Shown here: in pieces, positions 1 to 5,950 of the stretch
How the letters are laid out: the number at the start of each line of letters is the position of its first letter
Numbering within the stretch: the stretch's first letter is position 1
Source: Chloroflexota bacterium
GTDB lineage: Bacteria; Chloroflexota; Limnocylindria; Limnocylindrales; CSP1-4
Assembly (NCBI GenBank): GCA_021777365.1
Contig: JAJYDP010000263.1
Coordinates: 1 to 6,930, forward strand
DNA length: 6,930 bases
Direction: 5' to 3'
Notes under the pieces: generated by a model
The model's input: the letters and a program-made list of their open reading frames with translations, nothing else
Database searches by the model: none
What the model was told of the DNA's origin: nothing
Translations under genes and position numbers: made by a program

Positions 1-2
1 TG

Positions 3-119
3 CTGCTCTTCTCACGCGGCGGGTTCACCGGGGCTACATCGCGCGTCGCCGGCGTGACGAGGGTCGGCCTGAGGGAGTTGTTCGCCCGAGATCTGGCCTT
101 CGAGCGTTCGGCCAGCTGA
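3..119 (+). CDS. C-terminal end of an unidentified protein (5' end outside window)
   Basis: Frame 3 is open from the left edge to TGA at 117-119 and gives 38 residues, starting LLFSRGGFTG and ending LAFERSAS. Most codons end in G or C, as expected for a real gene in this GC-rich DNA, and the other two plus-strand frames look less natural. The LFSRGGF motif followed by a short valine/leucine-rich strand and a charged tail (VGLRELFARD) resembles the end of ATPases whose C-terminal nuclease-like domain carries 'LFSRSGF...VxLVDLxxL' (archaeal-type AAA ATPase/DUF234 style). That resemblance is from memory over fewer than 40 residues, so the function is only a suggestion. The gene ends 75 bases before repeat copy 1. 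Confidence 0.42.
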   Translation: MLFSRGGFTGATSRVAGVTRVGLRELFARDLAFERSAS

Positions 120-193
120 CGACCGTGGGGTCGGCCACGACAGTGGAAGGGCGACGGAAGCGGTCCGCCGCCGAGCCGGTCGGAGGGGCAGCT

Positions 194-406
194 CCGCACC
201 CGAAGGCGCCCGCGGCAGCATCACCGCGTTACAGCACGATGGCCGGGCCTTCGCCGCTCGCGATGGCGAATGGATCGATCGGGCGGGAGATCGGGCGCCT
301 CGCTGGTGCGTCCGGTCGGTGATAGCGCAGGGTCCCACGCCGCGACGCCAGCGGTGCTACGCTGCCATCGGACCTCGTGCCGGCCGGTCCGAGTTCGCCA
401 ATCGCA
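194..406. repeat. Dispersed repeat, copy 1 (about 213 bp)
   Basis: This stretch aligns in the same orientation with 5007-5225. Shared blocks occur in the same order: CCGCACCCGAAGGCGCCC at the left end, TACAGCACGAT (230-240), GCCGCTCGCG, ATGGATCGA, GGCGGGAGA, GCCTCGCTGGTG, TCGGTGA, the CGCTGCC block near 360, and CGCCAATCGCA at the right end. By eye about 70-75% of positions match, with a few short gaps. Neither copy carries an open frame that continues convincingly through the whole repeat: the best shared peptide, on the minus strand (ASGE-G/A-PAIVL), runs into a stop codon in this copy. It is either a non-coding dispersed element or decayed copies of a gene I do not recognise. Confidence 0.75.
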
Positions 407-844
407 GGAAATCGACGTCTTCTGCGCTCGGCCGTTCGTGCTCCGGACCCCGGCCTTGACACGGCCGCTTCAGCGCTCCCGGCCCGACGGCTCCTAAGGC
501 ACGTGCGCTACCGTTGCGCCACACCCCGACGATGGTCTGAACTCAGTTAGCGCAGGATACTCGACATCCGTGACGCGACGTCGAGCTCCACTGGGGCGGC
601 ACCGCGCCCTTCACCGCTCGAACCGCACATAACGGCCCAATCGCATGTGCTTCGGTCCCCGAGGCAGTAGGGTCAGACGTCGTCGCCGGGATTCGCCGTT
701 TCTCCGGGCCACGTTGCCGCGGCTCGGCTCATCGCGCAGCGCCACGTCGAGGTCTTCGCCCTCACCGAAGCCGAGGAGCGTGATCCACGTGTGTCACTCC
801 TGCTGCTTCGTCCCCTTGGATCGCGAGCCGCGGCAGGTCCGGGC
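407..844. other. Gene-poor stretch, mostly unassigned
   Basis: No confident gene lies between repeat copy 1 and the S4-domain gene. Several frames are open on both strands, but that is common at this GC content, and none has a good start with a ribosome binding site. Two items stand out. One is a minus-strand open frame at 611-793 ending in an excisionase-like motif (listed separately). The other is a short inverted motif, GCACAT (626-631) and ATGTGC (645-650), with 14 bases between, which overlaps that frame. CGCACATAA occurs here at 625-633 and again at 5222-5230, at the end of repeat copy 2. This suggests decayed mobile or repeat DNA. Confidence 0.4.
611..793 (-). pseudogene. Possible remnant with excisionase-like DNA-binding motif
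   Basis: The minus strand is open from a TGA at 794-796 to a TGA at 611-613, 60 codons. Its last 14 residues read PKHMRLGRYVRFER. This matches the beta-hairpin 'wing' of small excisionase/MerR-type helix-turn-helix proteins (GRxVRFxR, normally followed by a helix such as EAVEAWL). Here the frame stops where that helix should begin. The expected upstream helix-turn-helix is not evident: the preceding residues (LLGFGEGEDLDVALRDEP and following) do not match it. There is no ATG except inside the motif and no good ribosome binding site. It could be a truncated gene piece or chance. Only the motif is seen; the family is inferred. Confidence 0.22.
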
Positions 845-1231
845 TCAGGCGTCGGCAGCCCGGCGCAGGCGCTCCAGCTCCCGGCGAAGGCGCTTGCTCG
901 GCCGGCCCTCGCCTCGGACGGCCATGATCCCCGGTCGGACTTCTGTCACCACCGGCGGCGGGCTGTGGTCCACGTAGCAGGTGACGGCGACCGGGGCGCC
1001 CACGCGCGACTCGATCGGCCGCACGACCTCCACGATGCGCTCGCGCCCGGCGATCAGCCCGTCGACCCGGTCGCCGGCCCGAACCTTCGTAGCAGGCTTC
1101 GCGGCGTTCCCGTTCACGCGGACGTGGCCAGCGTCACACAGCTGCGTCGCCGCCGGGCGCGTCTTCACGAGCCGCACCGCGCACAGCCAGCGGTCGATGC
1201 GGGTCTCGTCGGTCGCGCGGGGATCGGCCAT
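845..1231 (-). CDS. S4-domain RNA-binding protein, Hsp15 (HslR)-like
   Basis: The product is 128 aa, close to the roughly 130 aa of E. coli Hsp15. Residues 11-57 form a clear S4 domain: RIDRWLCAVRLVKTR, then AATQLCDAGHVRVNG with the conserved G-x-V-x-V-N-G turn, then KPATKVRAGDRV. The C-terminal 25 residues are a basic tail, RGEGRPSKRLRRELERLRR, typical of this family. In E. coli, Hsp15 binds free 50S subunits carrying stalled peptidyl-tRNA and helps recycle them; a similar ribosome-linked cytoplasmic role is inferred here. I chose the ATG at 1229-1231 because the family begins just before the S4 domain and the preceding bases on the coding strand are purine-rich (TAGAGAGC). An upstream in-frame ATG at 1363 would add 44 residues with no family resemblance. 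The gene appears to be a single unit; the next gene upstream on the same strand ends at 1450. Confidence 0.88.
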   Translation of the reverse strand: MADPRATDETRIDRWLCAVRLVKTRPAATQLCDAGHVRVNGNAAKPATKVRAGDRVDGLIAGRERIVEVVRPIESRVGAPVAVTCYVDHSPPPVVTEVRPGIMAVRGEGRPSKRLRRELERLRRAADA

Positions 1232-1449
1232 GCTCTCTAGGATCGCACGGGTCGAGTACGAGGGACTCCAGGCCCGGGCGGAATGAAGCGTGATCGGGAC
1301 GCTCGCCACCGTGAGAGAGCGTGGAGTCATGGACTCGGGCGTGCTGCTCGCGGGGGACGCCATCGCGCGCCGTCGCGCGCGGGAACACGGCCGCCGCGAC
1401 CTGGTTCAAGACCGTGGGCTCCTGAGCGACGGGCCCGCCGGCGCGCGAC

Positions 1450-3447
1450 CTACCCCGGGCCGATCTCCGCCCAGGTCGCGCCGCCGTCGCTCGTGCGGTA
1501 CAGCTGGCCGACCAGTCCGAGGAACCACCCGTCGGACGGCGAGACGAACGACACGGGGAGCAGTGCCTCGTACCCTGACCCGTTCGGCCCCGCCGGCCAG
1601 AGCTCGGCCGTCCACGTCGTCCCGCCGTCGCGCGTCACGACCACTCCGGGAACCCCGCCGTCGACGTAGCCGTGCCCGACGGCGACCCCGCCTGAAAGGA
1701 CGGCATCGAGGACGAACTGGTCGAACGAACCCGGCGGTTGGCCGAGACGCGCCCAGTTCGGATCGACGAGCCCCGCGGCACAGGCCAGGACGCCCGCCGG
1801 GGCGGTGGCCGGCCGCCATGTCCGCCCACCGTCGGCCGTTGCCATCGCCGACTGGACATCGCCCACACAGCCGCGCTCGGGGTCGACGAACGCGACGCCG
1901 GCGCCCGCCTGGCGCGCGTTCGTGGGCAGGACGCCGGGCACCGGGCTCCACGTCCGCCCGCCGTCGCTCGTGGTGAGCAGGCCGGACTGGGTCGTGACCC
2001 AGCCGTGGTTCGCGTCGAGGAACCAGACCACGTGGTCCTGGCTGAACTCCTCGGGGTTGGCGGGCAGGCGGCCCACCGGCTGCCACGTCGACCCCCCGTC
2101 GTCCGTCCGCAGCACCACCCGCCCGTCGCCCAGGACGCCGATCCCGAACCCGACGGTTGCCGAGACGAAGCTGACCCCGACCGCCGGTGACGAGGCGGCC
2201 GACGGGTATGCGGGGTGCCAGGTCGTGCCGCCGTCGTCGGTCGCCACGAGGAAGCCGCCGTCGCCACCAGTCGACCCCGCGATCCAGCCGTGCACCGGAT
2301 CGGCGAACGCGAGGCCGCCGAGGATGGCCCCGTCGAGCCCGAGGAGCGGGGTGTGGATGAAGGTCACGCCATCGTCGTTCGTCCGTGTGTACGACCAGGA
2401 GCCGGCGCCGCACGGCCCGCACCAGCCGAGGAACCCGGCGTCCCGCGAGGAGGCGACCGCGAACGGCCCGGAGTACGCGTCGATCGGGATCGTTCCCTTC
2501 GGCAAGCTCGGGAAGAACGGATCGGACAGGAGCGTCTGCCAGTGCGCGCCGCCGTCGAGCGTCCGTTCGCCGAGGTACGCCTCCTGGTTCATTGCCGCGC
2601 CGCCGATGAAGAGCACCCACGCCGTGTCGCCCGAGCACCGGAGTGTCGCGTACCAGTTCGGGTTCGTCCGGTCGTTCGGTCCGCTCGCCACCTTCGTCCA
2701 GCTCGCACCGGCGTCCGTGGTCCGGTAGACCGCCGAGCCGTTGGCGGCCCAGCCGAGGGCCATGCCGGAGAAGCAGGCCGACTGCACGAGCGCCGTGAGC
2801 GGGCTGCGCTGCCAGCTCGTCCCACCGTCGCTCGTCTCCAGCAGTTCGCCCGGGAGCGAGGTATCGCTGCTCGCCGACGCGATCGCCCAGCCGTCGCTCG
2901 CGCTCGTGAAGTCGATCACGTGCAGCGGCGTGCCCCGCCCGACCGGGGACCAGTGGGTGCCGTCGGTCGTGCGGAGGAGCTGGCGCCCGGTGCCCGGGTA
3001 ACCCATGGCACCGCCCTTGGAGCCGACCAGCGCCCAGGCGTGCCGCGCGTCCACCGCGGAGAACGAGAGGACGGTGCCGCTGCCGGTCCACTCGGTCCGC
3101 CAGCTCGGGCCGTCGTCGCTCGTGCCGAGCAGGACGCCGGTCCCGCCCGCCCAGCCGTGCGCGCTGTCGGCGAAGGCGACTGCGTCGAGCGCAGGCGGGT
3201 GCGGCGCCTGGCGTACGACCGCCACCTGCGTCGCAACGACGTCGACGGGCGGTCCGATCGAGGCGGACGGGCCGGGCGAGGCCGATGGGGCGGACGTGGC
3301 CGGCGTGCCCGAGATCGGGGCCGCGATGGCGCTGGTGGCGGCGGACGACGACGGGTGCATCGAGGCCGGCTTCGGCGCGGTGCTCGACCCGCACGAGGCG
3401 ACGACCATCGCAACGACCAGCATCATCGCTCGTTGCGCCGTCCGCAT
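1450..3447 (-). CDS. Large Asp-box (BNR/Ycf48-like) beta-propeller lipoprotein
   Basis: The product is 665 aa. Residues 1-18 are a signal peptide (MRTAQRAMML then VVAMVVAS) ending in a lipobox, VAS-Cys19, so the mature protein should be lipid-anchored outside the membrane. Residues 20-67 are a Ser/Ala/Pro-rich linker. The rest holds twelve Asp-box-like motifs (T-x-D-x-G-x-T/S-W/F) at about residues 109, 159, 205, 243, 296, 356, 403, 448, 493, 537, 605 and 652. They are mostly 44-60 residues apart and often preceded by a Gly-Trp strand (HGWAGG, DGWAIA, HGWIAG, HGWVTT, DGWFLG). This is the blade pattern of sialidase/sortilin-type and Ycf48 photosystem-II-assembly-like propellers. The sialidase RIP motif and catalytic residues are not apparent, so a binding or scaffold role is more likely than an enzyme; the ligand is unknown. 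Start ATG 3445-3447 has a strong GGAGG seven bases upstream and begins exactly at the signal peptide; the longer in-frame start at 3486 does not. WCGPC occurs at residues 342-346. Confidence 0.88.
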   Translation of the reverse strand: MRTAQRAMMLVVAMVVASCGSSTAPKPASMHPSSSAATSAIAAPISGTPATSAPSASPGPSASIGPPVDVVATQVAVVRQAPHPPALDAVAFADSAHGWAGGTGVLLGTSDDGPSWRTEWTGSGTVLSFSAVDARHAWALVGSKGGAMGYPGTGRQLLRTTDGTHWSPVGRGTPLHVIDFTSASDGWAIASASSDTSLPGELLETSDGGTSWQRSPLTALVQSACFSGMALGWAANGSAVYRTTDAGASWTKVASGPNDRTNPNWYATLRCSGDTAWVLFIGGAAMNQEAYLGERTLDGGAHWQTLLSDPFFPSLPKGTIPIDAYSGPFAVASSRDAGFLGWCGPCGAGSWSYTRTNDDGVTFIHTPLLGLDGAILGGLAFADPVHGWIAGSTGGDGGFLVATDDGGTTWHPAYPSAASSPAVGVSFVSATVGFGIGVLGDGRVVLRTDDGGSTWQPVGRLPANPEEFSQDHVVWFLDANHGWVTTQSGLLTTSDGGRTWSPVPGVLPTNARQAGAGVAFVDPERGCVGDVQSAMATADGGRTWRPATAPAGVLACAAGLVDPNWARLGQPPGSFDQFVLDAVLSGGVAVGHGYVDGGVPGVVVTRDGGTTWTAELWPAGPNGSGYEALLPVSFVSPSDGWFLGLVGQLYRTSDGGATWAEIGPG

Positions 3448-3454
3448 CCGGTTG

Positions 3455-3459
3455 CCTCC
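3455..3459 (-). promoter_or_regulatory. Shine-Dalgarno that fixes the propeller lipoprotein start
   Basis: On the minus strand GGAGG lies seven bases before ATG 3445-3447. It selects this start over the upstream in-frame ATG at 3486 and places the signal peptide at the true N terminus. A TTGACC hexamer at 3503-3508 (minus) could be the -35 box of its promoter, but the matching -10 (TGACCG after 17 bases) is poor. Confidence 0.6.
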
Positions 3460-3650
3460 ATCGGCTCGTGCACTGCCCTCGGTCACTCCAGCGTCCGACG
3501 GGGGTCAAGTCACACCAGATCGGAGCGTGGCCGAGCGGACGCGCCTTCGGTCGGATGGCGGATGCGCGCGCCGCGGAGCGTGACCCCCTCCGACGCGGCC
3601 CCGCCACGCTCAACGATCAACCGGGGGCGCCGGACGCCGCCGATCGAACG

Positions 3651-3935
3651 TCACGATCGACTGGACCGTCCACAATTGCGCGTCGTGCGGCCGCGCTGAG
3701 AGCACAGCCCCTGAGTGGATCGAGACCAGCGCCGCCGCGGCAGCACACGTGGCGCCGCAGCCAGAAAGACTCGATCGGCATCGGAGAGTTCGGGACGTGC
3801 CACCTGCCGACGGAGGATCGCCAGCTCGTGCCGCAGCACGATGGTCTCGAGGTCCTTCGAGCGCCCCGAGCGGAAGCGCCGCGCCACGAGCCCGAGCATG
3901 CGCCGGACCAGGATGTACAAGAGCGATGGCAGCAC
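3651..3935 (-). pseudogene. N-terminal fragment of an integrase-type (IS3/IS481-like) transposase
   Basis: Reading from GTG 3933-3935, the product starts VLPSLLYILVRRMLGLVARR and continues SGRSKDLETIVLRHELAI, then LRRQVARPELSDADRVFLAA, ending in the LPRRRW motif at about residue 70 (near base 3726). This is the recognisable N terminus of a transposase family, common in high-GC bacteria, in which a hydrophobic helix and the 'KDxExxVLRHELAxLRRQ' helix precede a helix-turn-helix and an rve (DDE) integrase core. After LPRRRW the sequence no longer resembles the family, and a stop follows at 3651-3653. The helix-turn-helix and the whole catalytic core (normally more than 200 further residues) are missing, so it cannot transpose. 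GGAGG lies nine bases before the GTG (3945-3949), supporting this start. I saw no terminal inverted repeats around it. The exact IS family is inferred. Confidence 0.72.
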
Positions 3936-4179
3936 GCGGTGAGACCTCCGATCCGAGCTGGGAGATGGATCGAGGGCGTAGCCCTGGACCACTCTGCCGG
4001 GGCCGGCGCCAGTCTGGCGACAGCGGGACGCCGCTCGCCGGCCCAGCAACCGGGTAATGGCACCCGACAACCTGAATGCCGAGCGGGTGTCCACGGGGCG
4101 CCCCCTGCACGATCGCTCGATCCTCACCGATCAGGGACGCCCAGGGAGGCATCGGAGGGCACGCCCGACACGGCCGGTG

Positions 4180-4359
4180 ATGACCCCGCTCACCCCGTGC
4201 GGCTCGTTCGCGGTGGGCGCCATGGTGGTCTTCTATGTCCTCGGGCTGCGCTCGCCCTGGTTCGTCCTGACGTTCGCCGGGGCGCGTCTCGCTGCATCCG
4301 TCTGGATCACTGGAGAGCGTTTGGCAAGCCGACTAGACGGTCATCGGCAATTGGGCTAG
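4180..4359 (+). pseudogene. Small membrane protein, probably a frameshifted remnant
   Basis: ATG 4180 opens 59 codons starting MTPLTPCGSFAVGAMVVFYV, with one or two hydrophobic segments (residues about 8-22 and 27-43, including RSPWFVLTFAGARLAASVW) and a hydrophilic end. An internal ATG at 4222 after GGTGGG is an alternative start. The core FY-x-L-x-x-RSPWFVL-x-FAGA resembles short two-helix membrane proteins I recall from high-GC bacteria, which usually continue with a glycine-rich turn and a WPFG-x-VEAxW segment. Here that continuation is missing from the frame, but the +1 frame at 4304-4333 reads GSLESVWQAD, a plausible leftover. The last codons also overlap a good promoter candidate for hicA, which suggests the present C terminus is not original. 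The family assignment is from memory and weak. Confidence 0.33.
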
Positions 4360-4362
4360 CCT
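4334..4362 (+). promoter_or_regulatory. Candidate promoter of the hicAB locus, leaderless layout
   Basis: TAGACG (4334-4339) and TAGCCT (4357-4362) are separated by 17 bases, and the GTG start of hicA follows after six bases. The distance leaves almost no 5' untranslated region, and no Shine-Dalgarno is visible before the GTG, so the transcript would be leaderless. The boxes match -35 TTGACA at 4 of 6 and -10 TATAAT at T1, A2 and T6. The same spacing (17, then 6) is seen before the lipoprotein gene at 6567. HicAB loci are usually self-repressed by HicB binding here; no clear operator palindrome is visible. Confidence 0.4.
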
Positions 4363-4368
4363 GAATGC

Positions 4369-4489
4369 GTGAAACGCGCTGCGCTTGTGCGATCAATCCG
4401 TCAAGCCGCAGCGCGAGATCAACGAGTGGACTGCGGCCGACATTTGCCGCCATCTGGAAGCGGAGCTCGGGAAGGCATGGTGGAGATGA
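4369..4489 (+). pseudogene. hicA: hicA toxin gene with internal deletion and frame change
   Basis: Two halves of a HicA toxin are visible in different frames. From GTG 4369 the frame reads MKRAALVRSIRQAAA, the family's first helix. From about 4412, in the next frame, it reads REINEWTAADICRHLEAELG and then KAWWR, ending at TGA 4487-4489; this is the family's C-terminal end (REINE...GKxWW). The section expected between them, about 25-30 residues of beta-strands with the G-S-H catalytic histidine of this double-stranded-RNA-binding-fold mRNA interferase, is absent, and the two parts are not in frame. The toxin should therefore be inactive. Translation from the GTG continues in frame into hicB instead, which could yield a fusion with a 39-residue leader. 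The deletion is seen as missing family segments; its exact size needs comparison with an intact homologue. Confidence 0.75.
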
Positions 4490-4947
4490 GAACGTTTGAG
4501 GCCGTGGCGCGGCGGAGCGGCGGCTGGTGGGCGATCGAGGTTCCCGAGCTGCCGGGTGTCTTCACCCAGGCTCGCCGGATCGATGGAGCCGCCCCCATGG
4601 CGAGGGAGGCGATCGCACTCTTCCTCGACGTGCCGCCGGCCGATGTCGAGGTCCGGCTGCGCCCCGAGCTGCGGGACGAGTTGCGCGGGTCGGTTGATGC
4701 GGCCCGCAGCGAGCGGGATCGGGCGGAGCGAGCCCAGCGTGAGGCCTCGACCGCCTTGCGGGCCAGCGCGCGTCAGCTGGCTGCAGAAGGGCTGACCACC
4801 CGAGACATCGGCGTGCTGCTCGGTCTCACCCATCAGCGCATCGCTCAACTCCTTCGCGAACCCGACCGCCATGCTCAGGACGGGCCACGCTGCGGCCGCC
4901 GCGATGCCGTTCGCCAGCCGGGGCCCGCAGCCACCGCGAAAGGCTGA
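4486..4947 (+). CDS. hicB: HicB-family antitoxin with C-terminal helix-turn-helix
   Basis: The product is 153 aa. Residues 1-62 are the HicB partial RNase-H-like fold: MRTFEAVARRSGGWWAIEVP, then the hallmark ELPGVFTQAR and an EAIALFLDVP helix. Residues 64-95 are a charged helix, probably coiled (SERDRAERAQREAS). Residues 96-123 form a helix-turn-helix (LAAEGLTTRDIGVLLGLTHQ then RIAQLL) that should bind DNA. In intact loci HicB neutralises HicA, which cleaves mRNA, and represses the operon. The ATG at 4486-4488 overlaps the old hicA stop as ATGA, the usual coupling in this operon, and starts exactly at the domain. GGGAAGG at 4469-4475 is a weak ribosome binding site; ATG 4477 is a less likely start. 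The last 28 residues (from about REPDRHAQ) are low-complexity and may be a drifted tail. With hicA broken, this is an orphan antitoxin. Confidence 0.82.
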   Translation: MRTFEAVARRSGGWWAIEVPELPGVFTQARRIDGAAPMAREAIALFLDVPPADVEVRLRPELRDELRGSVDAARSERDRAERAQREASTALRASARQLAAEGLTTRDIGVLLGLTHQRIAQLLREPDRHAQDGPRCGRRDAVRQPGPAATAKG

Positions 4948-5006
4948 GCCTGCCTCGCCGCGAGAAGCAGGCCGGTGCTCCTTGCGCGCAGGCAGATGCC
5001 CGCGCA

Positions 5007-5225
5007 CCGCACCCGAAGGCGCCCCCGTGGCAGCCCCCCGCGGTACAGCACGATAGCCGGGGCTTCTCCGCTCGCGGCGGCGGATGGATCGACCGCAGGG
5101 GCGGGAGAGTGGTGCCTCGCTGGTGGCGTCGGATCGGTGACACCGCGGGGCCCCGACATCGCGCCGCCGGTGGTGCCACGCTGCCGTTTGAGGCCGTACC
5201 AGCCGCTCCGAGCACGCCAATCGCA
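5007..5225. repeat. Dispersed repeat, copy 2 (about 219 bp)
   Basis: This is the second copy of the repeat at 194-406, in the same orientation, with matching ends (CCGCACCCGAAGGCGCCC and CGCCAATCGCA) and conserved inner blocks (TACAGCACGAT at 5044-5054, ATGGATCGA, GCCTCGCTGGTGG, TCGGTGACA). It occupies most of the 337-base gap between the convergent hicB and membrane-protein genes, so it could also hold their transcription ends, although I see no T-rich terminator. The right end continues into CGCACATAA then a run of G. No gene is called inside it. Confidence 0.75.
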
Positions 5226-5284
5226 CATAAGGGGGGTATCCACGCAAGTGCAGTCGCCGCCAGATCGAGCCGGGCGGTCAGTGT

Positions 5285-5767
5285 TCAGTGCCCAGTAACG
5301 AGCCAGAGCGTGAAGAGGACAGCAAGCACCTGCACGGTGAGGACCACGCGGTCGGACGGACGGGCGCGCCGCACGGCCGCCTTGACCCGTGCCTCCTCGG
5401 GGGAGCCCGGTACTGCCCCCTTGGCATGTCGGTCCGCCCAGTTGGCCCAGTAGAGATAGGGCACTGTCGCGAGGATGCCTCCGACGGAGATGGCGAAGAG
5501 GACGGCTCCGAGGTCGGCGCCAAGATACCGACCGCGTGACCCCGCAAAGAACTCGCCAACGGCCCCGGCGACGATTGTGGTGGCCCAGGCCACCACGCCG
5601 AAAGCGATCCAGCTTGCGCCGAGCCCGAGGACATACACGTGCCGTGCCCCTGGCGCTGCCTCGGGCTCCGCCCCTTGGCGGAGAAAGGTGGGTGCGGCCA
5701 CCCGCATCGGACGGGGTAGGAGGAGCCCCACGACCCGCAGGAACGCAAGCGCCACACGTATCTGCAT
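5285..5767 (-). CDS. Hypothetical membrane protein, three predicted helices
   Basis: The product is 160 aa, family not recognised. Residues 45-69 (VYVLGLGASWIAFGVVAWAT and on), 83-108 (DLGAVLFAISVGGILATVPY and on) and 140-157 (VVLTVQVLAVLFTLWLV) are hydrophobic and long enough to cross the membrane. Residues 1-18 form a further weakly hydrophobic, Arg-containing stretch. The loops are charged: a Glu/Pro-rich segment at 30-42 and a basic segment at 112-140 containing SPEEARVKAAVRRARPSDR, probably cytoplasmic. There are no catalytic motifs or cysteines. ATG 5765-5767 is supported by GAGGAAG (5775-5781) seven bases upstream on the minus strand. It converges with hicB across repeat copy 2 and has no operon partner inside the window. 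Confidence 0.72.
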   Translation of the reverse strand: MQIRVALAFLRVVGLLLPRPMRVAAPTFLRQGAEPEAAPGARHVYVLGLGASWIAFGVVAWATTIVAGAVGEFFAGSRGRYLGADLGAVLFAISVGGILATVPYLYWANWADRHAKGAVPGSPEEARVKAAVRRARPSDRVVLTVQVLAVLFTLWLVTGH

Positions 5768-5950
5768 CGCCCGGCTTCCTCATTCGCATGTGGTGGCCTG
5801 CGCGCGAACCGGCCACGGGCAGACTGTGCGCGCCGGACAGAACGGTGTCTAGGCGTGAGCCAAGCACCGACCGGATGACAGCTCCAAAGCGGAGCCCGAG
5901 AGCCCCGTCAAAACGATGACCTCAACGCTGATATATCACGCGAGTAACGG
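5768..5950. other. Intergenic stretch without a gene
   Basis: I see no supported gene here. It contains a small hairpin GCTCC-AAAGC-GGAGC at 5881-5895 and an isolated AT-rich perfect palindrome, TGATATATCA, at 5929-5938, 26 bases before the inverted repeat that starts at 5964. The palindrome could be an operator, or part of a -10 region, but no gene start downstream clearly uses it. Confidence 0.4.

Noticed and set aside
1232..1409. Longer N terminus or separate gene upstream of the S4-domain protein
   Set aside because: The added residues have no S4-family resemblance and no strong ribosome binding site; the start at 1231 fits family length.
1500..3150. Repeated DNA words (GTCGTCGCTCGT-like) across the propeller gene as a DNA repeat family
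   Set aside because: They are the coding sequence of the recurrent Asp-box motifs, so the repetition is at protein level.
2215..3699. 494-residue plus-strand open frame opposite the propeller gene, and several other long frames there
   Set aside because: They are Arg/Ala/Pro-rich antisense shadows of the 1450-3447 gene, with no domain and no ribosome binding site; the minus-strand frame has a signal peptide and regular Asp boxes.
4007..4019. Palindrome CGCCAG-T-CTGGCG as an operator
   Set aside because: Six-base GC-rich arms arise easily by chance here and no intact gene start lies nearby.
4875..5867. 330-residue minus-strand open frame covering hicB's end, repeat copy 2 and the membrane gene
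   Set aside because: It overlaps two better-supported genes in other frames and shows no recognisable domain; long open frames are common by chance at this GC content.
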